Source of the DNA: Dehalococcoidia bacterium
GTDB lineage: Bacteria; Chloroflexota; Dehalococcoidia; Dehalococcoidales; W498
Assembly: GCA_030608125.1 (NCBI GenBank)
Contig: JAUWEU010000009.1
Coordinates: forward strand, 1-10,970
Direction: 5' to 3'
DNA length: 10,970 bases
The notes under the pieces are model-generated. The model made no database searches, was not told where the DNA came from, and saw nothing but the letters and a program-made list of their open reading frames with translations. The translations under genes and the position numbers were made by a program. Shown here one piece after another: positions 6,132-10,970 of the stretch (its first letter is position 1; each line of letters starts with the position of its first letter).

Positions 6132-7124
6132 ATGATAATTGCCGTTGATGCCGCCGGTGGGGAGTATGCTCCCCACGAAATAGTTAAGGGAGTCATAAAA
6201 GCAGCCCAGGAGTACAAGGTGGATATTGCTCTGGTAGGCAAGAAATCCATACTCCATGTGCTGGCAGGTCGCTATTTAAACAAACCGGGCATCACTATTG
6301 TCGAGGCTAGCCAGACTATTGAGCTTGGTGAGTCACCGCTCAAGGCTATCCGCAAGAAGCCAGATTCTTCAATAGTAGTTGGCATTAACATGATAAAGAA
6401 TGGCACTGCTTCAGCCTTTGTCTCCGCCGGCAATAGCGGAGCGGTAGTCGGTGCCGCCCTTCTCAATTTGGGGAAAGTAAAGGGTATCCAACGCCCTGCC
6501 CTAGGCAGTCTCCTTCACATCAACGCCACTGCCCCCATTCTTCTTATTGATGCTGGTGCCAATGCCGATTGCCGACCCAGTTTTTTGGTTCAATTTGCTC
6601 AACTGGGCACTATCTACGCTAAAGAGATTCTCGGCATCAGCTCACCACGAATTGGCTTACTCAGCAATGGTGAAGAGGAAACCAAGGGCAATCGCTTAAC
6701 TCAGGAAAGCCATAAGCTTCTCAAAAAGACCAATTTAAACTTTATTGGCAATATAGAAGGACAAGACATACCCAAAAGAACCGTAGACATCATCGTTACC
6801 GATGGCTTCACCGGAAATATAGTAATCAAGACTCTTGAAGGTTTAGGCGACACCTTTATAAATCTGCGACAAGTAGGGCAGCTTATTTCCAGTGCCTATC
6901 GCCTTCATGGGCGCGCCTTGCTCTATGATGTAGGCTTAGGTTCCTTGGTAAAAAGAATGGACTACAGAGAATATGGTGGGTCATGTCTGCTGGGGGTAAA
7001 TGGAAATATCATTATGGCTCACGGACGTAGTCAAGCCAGGGCTATCAAAAATGCCATTGGTTTAGCCAAACAGATAGTAGAGCGAGGTATCTCACAGATA
7101 ATCAGGGAGGAGAGCTATGAATAA
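6132..7124 (+). CDS. plsX: Phosphate acyltransferase PlsX
   Basis: PlsX makes acyl-phosphate from acyl-ACP and inorganic phosphate, the first step of the PlsX/PlsY route to lysophosphatidic acid. It is a peripheral membrane protein on the cytosolic face. The 330 residues are typical in length and show the family blocks: [12 protein letters not shown] at the N-terminus (usually DAMGGDxAP, so M-to-A and D-to-E here), [15 protein letters not shown] (67-81), SAGNSGA (98-104), RPALGS (121-126), [12 protein letters not shown] (138-149), [11 protein letters not shown] (176-186), GNIEGQDI (206-213) and VTDGFTGNI (222-230). The start is fixed by alignment to the family, though its ribosome site (GAGAAAG, 6122-6128) is weak. 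A strong hairpin sits shortly after the start codon. The gene follows the activase by 21 bp and its stop overlaps the thioredoxin start by 8 bp, so it belongs to the same operon. No fab or acp gene is nearby. Confidence 0.96.
   Translation: MIIAVDAAGGEYAPHEIVKGVIKAAQEYKVDIALVGKKSILHVLAGRYLNKPGITIVEASQTIELGESPLKAIRKKPDSSIVVGINMIKNGTASAFVSAGNSGAVVGAALLNLGKVKGIQRPALGSLLHINATAPILLIDAGANADCRPSFLVQFAQLGTIYAKEILGISSPRIGLLSNGEEETKGNRLTQESHKLLKKTNLNFIGNIEGQDIPKRTVDIIVTDGFTGNIVIKTLEGLGDTFINLRQVGQLISSAYRLHGRALLYDVGLGSLVKRMDYREYGGSCLLGVNGNIIMAHGRSQARAIKNAIGLAKQIVERGISQIIREESYE
6157..6176 (+). other. Perfect hairpin just inside plsX
   Basis: GTGGGGAG (6157-6164) and CTCCCCAC (6169-6176) form an 8-bp, mostly G-C stem with a 4-nt loop TATG, starting 25 nt after the plsX start codon. 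There is no T-run after it, so it is not an intrinsic terminator. In mRNA it could slow initiation or early elongation of plsX, whose ribosome site is weak. It also encodes the altered GGE of the normally GGD motif. A regulatory role is speculation. Confidence 0.6.
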
Positions 7125-7443
7125 ACCGATTACAATAAATGACGGCAACTTCGATCAAATCGTACTACAATCAGAGACACCAGTGGTGGTGGACTTCTGG
7201 GCACCCTGGTTCCGGCCATGCCTTATGATTGCCCCAATACTAGATGATCTGGCTGAGGAGTATAATGGCAGAGTAACCATCGCCAGGATAGATGTTGACC
7301 AGCACCAAAAGGCTGCTGCCAAATATGGCATAATGGCGATTCCCAATCTCATCATCTTCAAGAATGGGTTGCCCTTCTCACAAATAGTTGGCTATAAACC
7401 CAAAGCAGAACTAAAGCGAGATTTGGACGCTGCTCTTGAATAA
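7117..7443 (+). CDS. Thioredoxin family protein lacking the nucleophilic cysteine (FRPC in place of CGPC)
   Basis: The 108-residue protein has the full thioredoxin fold pattern: [10 protein letters not shown] with buried Asp26, [21 protein letters not shown], and the cis-proline loop [12 protein letters not shown]. Length and numbering match E. coli thioredoxin. The active site normally WCGPC reads W31-F32-R33-P34-C35, so the first, attacking cysteine is phenylalanine and the glycine is arginine; only the resolving cysteine remains. It cannot carry out normal dithiol exchange. It may act as a binding or scaffold protein, a monothiol enzyme or a regulator, or the change may be a sequencing error. 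A good ribosome site GGGAGGAG (7105-7112) precedes the ATG, which overlaps the plsX stop by 8 bp; its own end overlaps the next gene by 8 bp. The placement two genes before trxB makes a redox link likely. Thioredoxin-fold membership is certain; thioredoxin activity is doubtful. Confidence 0.9.
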   Translation: MNKPITINDGNFDQIVLQSETPVVVDFWAPWFRPCLMIAPILDDLAEEYNGRVTIARIDVDQHQKAAAKYGIMAIPNLIIFKNGLPFSQIVGYKPKAELKRDLDAALE

Positions 7444-7768
7444 ACACGCTATTCAAATTACCATCGTCGATGATAGTAAGGTGGAGAAGTGCCAGGTTCA
7501 CTGCGGGGTAGATTGGTCTTCACCAGAAGTCATTGCCCTAGCTAGCCAGCGAATTAGAGACAGGTTCGGGGGCAAAATACAATTAGACTACCTTGACCTG
7601 GCTAAACCTGTAACTAATCACTATACCTCAGAATTGAAGCAACGAGTCAGGAATATCAAATTGTCCTTACCGCTACTGGTTATTAATGGTGAGCCTAGAA
7701 TTTCAGGGCAATTTGATATTCGCCTGTTACTAGATGCTATCGACGCCGAGATAGAAATTAAACCATGA
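7436..7768 (+). CDS. Small thioredoxin-like protein with a CX3C motif
   Basis: This 110-residue protein starts at TTG 7436, inside the end of the thioredoxin-like gene (8-bp overlap); there is no internal ATG, which supports this start. It opens with a beta strand IQITIVDD, then C19-x3-C23 (CQVHC) at the position where a redox-active pair usually caps a helix, a helix SPEVIALASQRIRDRFG, a second strand IQLDYLDLAK, a helix, and a late LPLLVINGEPRISGQFD followed by a helix. This order of beta-alpha-beta-alpha-beta-beta-alpha, with a proline before the third strand (LSLPLLV), fits a thioredoxin or YuzD/DUF1462-like fold, but I do not recognise a named family. The gene ends in an ATGA overlap with trxB, so it is made together with the reductase. 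It is a good candidate for the real electron acceptor of that reductase, which is inference. Confidence 0.7.
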   Translation: MNKHAIQITIVDDSKVEKCQVHCGVDWSSPEVIALASQRIRDRFGGKIQLDYLDLAKPVTNHYTSELKQRVRNIKLSLPLLVINGEPRISGQFDIRLLLDAIDAEIEIKP

Positions 7769-8679
7769 ATAAAGAGTATGAGGTAATTATTATAGGCGGA
7801 GGTCCGGCTGGACTTACCGCCGGACTTTATACCTCAAGAGCCAGGCTAAATAGCTTGCTGATAGAAAAGGGGCTGGTCGGTGGTCAGATAGTAAATGCCG
7901 AGCGGGTAGATAATTACCCCGGTTTTCCTGAAGGCATTAGCGGCTTTGAGCTGGGTCAGTTAATGCACCAGCAGGCGACAAAATATGGGCTAAAAACCAT
8001 TATCGCTGAGGCTACTGGCATTGAGCTCGGAGAGGAGCAAAAAGAGATAAAGACGACCGAAGGCAACTTTATAGCTAAAGCAGTGATTATAGCCAGCGGC
8101 TCAGAACGACGCAAATTAGGCATACCTGGAGAGGAGAAATTTACCGGTAAAGGGGTCTCCTACTGTGCTACCTGTGATGCCGCCTTCTTCAGGGAGGTGC
8201 CAGTAGCTGTAGTGGGTGGTGGCGATGCTGCTATTACTGAAGCCCTTCATCTTGCCAAGTTTGCCTCCAAGGTAATCGTGATACACCGTCGTGACCAGCT
8301 CCGCGCCAGTCGTATTATACAGGAAAAAGCTTTCGCTGAACCCAAAATACAATTCCTGTTGGATAGCATAGTTGACGAAATTGAGGGCGAAGATGTAGTT
8401 AAAAGAATCAAGCTCCGTCAGATGAAAACGGGAGAAAAATCTGCCCTGAATGTAGCCGGAATCTTCATATCTATCGGGCTCAAACCTAACACTGACTATC
8501 TCAAGGGCATTTTGCCTTTGGACCCGGCTGGTCATATTATTACCAATGACAAGATGGAGACCGAGATACCCGGTATTTTTGCCGCTGGCGATATACGCCA
8601 AAACTCTGCCCGGCAAGCCATAACTGCTGCCGGTGATGGCGCTACCGCTACCATCTATGCCCAAAAGTTTCTTGCCTGA
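7765..8679 (+). CDS. trxB: Thioredoxin-disulfide reductase
   Basis: TrxB is a cytosolic FAD enzyme that moves electrons from NADPH to a thioredoxin. The 304 residues are the normal size for the low-molecular-weight type. The first FAD Rossmann motif IIGGGPAGLTAGLY is at 9-22, GGQI at 39-42, and the redox disulfide SYCATCDAAF has C134 and C137. The NADPH Rossmann motif VVGGGDAAITEA is at 149-160, with the HRRDQLRAS phosphate-binding arginines at 174-182. The C-terminal FAD motif GIFAAGDIR is followed by QAITAAGDGATAT. All catalytic parts are intact. It overlaps the CX3C gene by 4 bp and has no strong ribosome site of its own, suggesting coupling. The usual partner thioredoxin is only two genes upstream but has lost its first cysteine. 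The operon appears to end here, as a new promoter follows. Confidence 0.97.
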   Translation: MNKEYEVIIIGGGPAGLTAGLYTSRARLNSLLIEKGLVGGQIVNAERVDNYPGFPEGISGFELGQLMHQQATKYGLKTIIAEATGIELGEEQKEIKTTEGNFIAKAVIIASGSERRKLGIPGEEKFTGKGVSYCATCDAAFFREVPVAVVGGGDAAITEALHLAKFASKVIVIHRRDQLRASRIIQEKAFAEPKIQFLLDSIVDEIEGEDVVKRIKLRQMKTGEKSALNVAGIFISIGLKPNTDYLKGILPLDPAGHIITNDKMETEIPGIFAAGDIRQNSARQAITAAGDGATATIYAQKFLA

Positions 8680-8685
8680 TAACCT

Positions 8686-8713
8686 TTCACTTCACCACCA
8701 GATGAAGTATAAT
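8686..8713 (+). promoter_or_regulatory. Putative promoter of rplI-dnaB
   Basis: A perfect TATAAT (8708-8713) lies 16 bp after TTCACT (8686-8691), which matches the -35 consensus at 4 of 6 positions. The start point would be near 8720, directly ahead of the GGGAG ribosome site (8721-8725). The 49 bp between trxB and rplI hold nothing else that I can see, and no terminator for the preceding operon is evident, so some read-through is possible. Confidence 0.55.
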
Positions 8714-8728
8714 TATAAAAGGGAGATT

Positions 8729-9175
8729 ATGAAGGTTATTTTCCTGCAAGATGTGCCCAATGTGGCTAGAGCCGGTGAGATAAAAGAAGTAGCTAGTGGC
8801 TACGGCAGGAACTTTCTCATCCCCAAAAAGCTAGCCTTGTTAGCTGGGTCTCCAGCTAGCATCACACAGCTCAAAATGAAAGTCCAGGGTCAGGCTGATA
8901 CCCAGGCTGAACTAGTTAAACTAGCTCAGCAGCTAGAAGGTAAAGAGATTATCCTGAAAGCTCGAGTTGGTGCCAAGGACCGTCTGTTTGGCTCAATAAC
9001 CAGTGCCGATATTGCTTCCGAGCTAAACAACAGCGCTGGATTAGTTATTGACAAAAGGAAGGTAGAGTTAGCTGAGCCTATCCGTCAACTTGGTAACTAT
9101 GAAATAGCCATTAGGCTAGCTAAGGATATAATGCCCAAAATTAAGGTTACCGTTACCGAAAAGGAAACAGACTAA
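8729..9175 (+). CDS. rplI: 50S ribosomal protein L9
   Basis: L9 binds 23S rRNA near the L1 stalk with its N-terminal domain, while its long helix and C-terminal domain project from the ribosome and help keep reading frame. The start is the ATG at 8729, where the classical MKVIFLQDV begins. An in-frame upstream extension of 32 residues to 8633 is rejected because it overlaps trxB, looks non-homologous and lies upstream of the promoter. The 148-residue product matches the family length. The N-terminal domain has VARAGEIKEVASGYGRNFLI and PKKLA (about 11-36), followed by the connecting helix and a C-terminal domain with RVGAKDRLFGSITSADIA (about 82-99). A GGGAG site at 8721-8725 fits. dnaB follows after one base, an arrangement common in bacteria. 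No rpsF, ssb or rpsR gene is present upstream, where they often are. Confidence 0.97.
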   Translation: MKVIFLQDVPNVARAGEIKEVASGYGRNFLIPKKLALLAGSPASITQLKMKVQGQADTQAELVKLAQQLEGKEIILKARVGAKDRLFGSITSADIASELNNSAGLVIDKRKVELAEPIRQLGNYEIAIRLAKDIMPKIKVTVTEKETD

Positions 9176-9176
9176 A

Positions 9177-10556
9177 GTGTATGGCGAAAAATTGCCGCCA
9201 CATGATATTGATGCTGAGGAAGCAGTTATCGGTTCACTGCTGATAGATGGTGCCGCTATCTATAAAATTGCTACCTTCCTTCAGCAGGAAGACTTCTATC
9301 ATGAACAAAGTCAATGGATATATGGAGCATGCCTATCGCTTTACCAGCACGATGAGGCAATAAACCAGATTACAGTAGCTCAAGAGCTGGCTCGACAAGA
9401 AAAACTAGAGGCATGTGGCGGTGCTGCCTGTTTAAGTCGCTTAATATCCAATTGCCCTACCTCCCTTGATATTGAGCACTATGCTAGAATTGTTTTTCGC
9501 CTATCAATAATGCGCCGCTTGATTACCGCTGCAAGGCAAATTGCGGCAATAGGTTATCAAGCCGACCCTGATGTTGATGCCAGCCTTAGTAGAGCTGAGG
9601 ATGTGCTATTTAGGCTCCGTCACGGGCAGAGCCCACGAGACTTCGTCCACATCCGCCAAGTGCTAGACAAGTACTTTGAAACCGCTGCTCCTGCCCCAGA
9701 GGCAGAAGGTTACCCCAAGGAGCTAATCACTTACGTGCTATCTAGCTTTACTGGTCTAGATGAATTCTTAGGCGGATTTCAGCGTTCTGACCTGATTATT
9801 ATTGCTGGCAGACCCAGTATGGGTAAAACAAGCCTTGCCCTTACTATCGCCAGAAATGCTGCTGTAGAGCAAGGGGCTTGCGTGGCTCTATTCAGCCTGG
9901 AGATGGCAAGAGAGCCACTGGTGCTACGTATGCTGGCTAGTGAATCGGGGGTCAATTCAAGGCGGCTTCGTCTTGGTCTTCCCAATGAGGAAGAGGAGAA
10001 ACGGATTATGGAGGCTACCGGTTGCCTGTCTGAAGCACCAATCTATATTGATGATTCCCCCCAACTCCGAGTAGTAGAGATGCGAAGCAAAGCCCGCCGC
10101 CTCCACTATGAGCGTGGCATCAACCTTATTATCGTTGACTACCTGCAACTGATGCAGGGAGATGGAAGAGGAGAAAGCCGGGTCCAGGAGATTAGCTTTA
10201 TCTCCCGTTCGCTTAAGGCATTAGCTCGTGAGCTTGATGTGCCCGTGCTAGCCGTATCACAGCTCAGCCGGGCGGTGGAGTGGCGAGCTTTACACATACC
10301 CCAACTCTCTGACCTGCGTGAAAGCGGCACCATTGAACAGGATGCCGATGTTGTTCTATTTATCTACCGAGATGAATACTACTATACCGTAGACGAATGG
10401 CAAAACCTACACCCTGATAAAGACTATCCACGCCAGATTGCTGATATCATAATTGCCAAGCACCGCAATGGACCTACCGGTCAAGTAAAATTGCGTTTTA
10501 TGCACAACCTGGCTAAGTTTGATAATATTACTCGTGAAGAGCCAAGTTTATTATGA
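9177..10556 (+). CDS. dnaB: Replicative DNA helicase DnaB
   Basis: DnaB is the hexameric 5'-3' helicase that unwinds the chromosome at the replication fork and binds primase. The 459 residues are typical in length. The N-terminal domain contains PPHDIDAEEAVIGSLLID (7-24), followed by a helical linker. The RecA-like domain has FTGLDEFLGGFQ, Walker A GRPSMGKTS (211-219), FSLEM (239-243), Walker B LIIVDYLQLMQ (317-327), AVSQLSR (359-365), and LRESGTIEQDADVVLFIYRDEYY (380-402), with the late AKHRNGPTG motif (427-435) bearing arginine contacts. No intein insertion is seen. The start is GTG at 9177, one base after the rplI stop, with AAGGAAA upstream (9161-9167); it is placed so by alignment with the family. 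It is presumably cotranscribed with rplI. A DnaD-like gene follows. Confidence 0.97.
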   Translation: MYGEKLPPHDIDAEEAVIGSLLIDGAAIYKIATFLQQEDFYHEQSQWIYGACLSLYQHDEAINQITVAQELARQEKLEACGGAACLSRLISNCPTSLDIEHYARIVFRLSIMRRLITAARQIAAIGYQADPDVDASLSRAEDVLFRLRHGQSPRDFVHIRQVLDKYFETAAPAPEAEGYPKELITYVLSSFTGLDEFLGGFQRSDLIIIAGRPSMGKTSLALTIARNAAVEQGACVALFSLEMAREPLVLRMLASESGVNSRRLRLGLPNEEEEKRIMEATGCLSEAPIYIDDSPQLRVVEMRSKARRLHYERGINLIIVDYLQLMQGDGRGESRVQEISFISRSLKALARELDVPVLAVSQLSRAVEWRALHIPQLSDLRESGTIEQDADVVLFIYRDEYYYTVDEWQNLHPDKDYPRQIADIIIAKHRNGPTGQVKLRFMHNLAKFDNITREEPSLL

Positions 10557-10581
10557 AGCATTTAAACTTCACTTCAGATTC

Positions 10582-10605
10582 TGATAGCTAAGTTCGAGGC
10601 TATCA
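10582..10605 (+). other. Small hairpin between dnaB and the DnaD-like gene
   Basis: TGATAGC (10582-10588) can pair with GCTATCA (10599-10605) around a 10-nt loop. It is not followed by a T-run, so it is unlikely to be an intrinsic terminator. It may be an mRNA processing or pausing site, or chance. The 72-bp gap holds nothing else recognised. Confidence 0.35.
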
Positions 10606-10628
10606 AGCTAAAGAAGAGCAAGTAAACT

Positions 10629-10970
10629 ATGGAGCAGTTTAAGGGTTTCCCAGCCAAGATGCAGTTTACCCCCCTACCCAATCTTTTCTTCAGCGCCCTA
10701 TTACCCCAAATCAGCGATATTACTGAGCTAAAGTTAACCCTCCATATTTTTGAGGTACTTTACCCAAAAAAAGGCTATCCCCGTTTCACCACCTATAGAG
10801 AGCTTTTAGGTAATGCCAGCCTGATGAGTAGCCTCAGACAGGCAGCTAAGCCACCCGGCGAGGTGCTGCGTACCGCCCTGGAGATGGCTGCACGGCGGGG
10901 AACTATCCTCCATATTGTATTGGATAGAGATGGAGTAGCCGAGGACTTTTACTTCCTCAATACTGAACAC
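10629..10970 (+). CDS. DnaD-like protein, partial (C-terminus beyond the right edge)
   Basis: From the ATG at 10629 the frame stays open for 114 codons to the last base. The translation begins MEQFKGFPAKMQFTPLPNLFF and continues with LLPQISDITELKLTLHIFEVLY and KKGYPRFTTYRELLG. I associate these blocks with DnaD-domain or 'phage replisome organiser' proteins of Chloroflexota, usually found next to dnaB. The section around residues 28-60 resembles a winged-helix DNA-binding domain. In Firmicutes, DnaD helps to load the helicase at origins, and a similar task here beside dnaB is a reasonable inference. It is 72 bp downstream of dnaB, with a weak purine-rich ribosome site (around 10611-10619). 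The DnaD domain proper would lie beyond the edge, so the family call rests on the N-terminal part only. Confidence 0.7.
   Translation, partial: MEQFKGFPAKMQFTPLPNLFFSALLPQISDITELKLTLHIFEVLYPKKGYPRFTTYRELLGNASLMSSLRQAAKPPGEVLRTALEMAARRGTILHIVLDRDGVAEDFYFLNTEH

Noticed and set aside
8116..8664. A 182-residue open frame on the minus strand within trxB.
   Set aside because: It is antisense to a fully conserved trxB with all catalytic motifs, and its translation shows no recognisable family. It is a shadow of the real gene.
8633..8728. Extended 32-residue N-terminus of L9.
   Set aside because: It overlaps trxB and contains the TATAAT promoter box. L9 proteins begin at MKVIFLQDV, which has its own ribosome site.
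8841..8858. Inverted repeat TAGCTGG / CCAGCTA inside rplI.
   Set aside because: It is a 7-bp stem in coding sequence rich in AGCT words, has no T-run, and shows no sign of function.
1..10970. The word CTAG seems common throughout.
   Set aside because: It is rare in many bacteria, but I did not count it here and it may simply reflect codon choice. A count against shuffled sequence would be needed before calling it unusual.

Overview
The window looks like a chromosomal segment of an anaerobic Chloroflexota bacterium, most likely Dehalococcoidia. The evidence is indirect: a gene after dnaB resembles the DnaD-like proteins I associate with that group, base composition is moderate, and the gene set is anaerobe-type (BadF/HgdC-type activase with 2-hydroxyacyl-CoA dehydratase-related proteins, DUF763, FmdB). 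The lineage call is inference.

Left end (1-782): two minus-strand genes, an FmdB-type zinc-ribbon protein and a DUF763 protein that runs off the left edge. They are separated by 11 bp and transcribed leftward from a plausible sigma70 promoter. A second promoter in the same intergenic region faces right.

Centre (783-8679): nine closely packed plus-strand genes, most overlapping or nearly touching, which look like one operon. They are an M20 metallohydrolase; three successive proteins of the DUF2229 / 'CoA protein activase' type; an ASKHA ATPase activase of the HgdC/BadF type; plsX (acyl-phosphate synthesis for phospholipids); a thioredoxin that has lost the first cysteine of its CXXC; a small CX3C protein; and trxB (thioredoxin reductase). 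The four activase-related genes are the most striking part. The activase has the cysteines that hold the inter-subunit [4Fe-4S] cluster in HgdC, and its three partners each keep three cysteines at matching positions. This suggests an ATP-driven low-potential electron transfer system acting on an unknown substrate. No classical dehydratase subunit pair is visible.

Right end (8680-10970): a new promoter, then rplI (ribosomal protein L9) and dnaB (replicative helicase) one base apart, a 72-bp gap with a small hairpin, and the start of a DnaD-like gene cut by the right edge. No tRNA, rRNA, CRISPR array, insertion sequence or phage gene was recognised. The only intergenic stretch over 100 bp is the divergent promoter region at 672-782 (to 818 if the TTG start is used).
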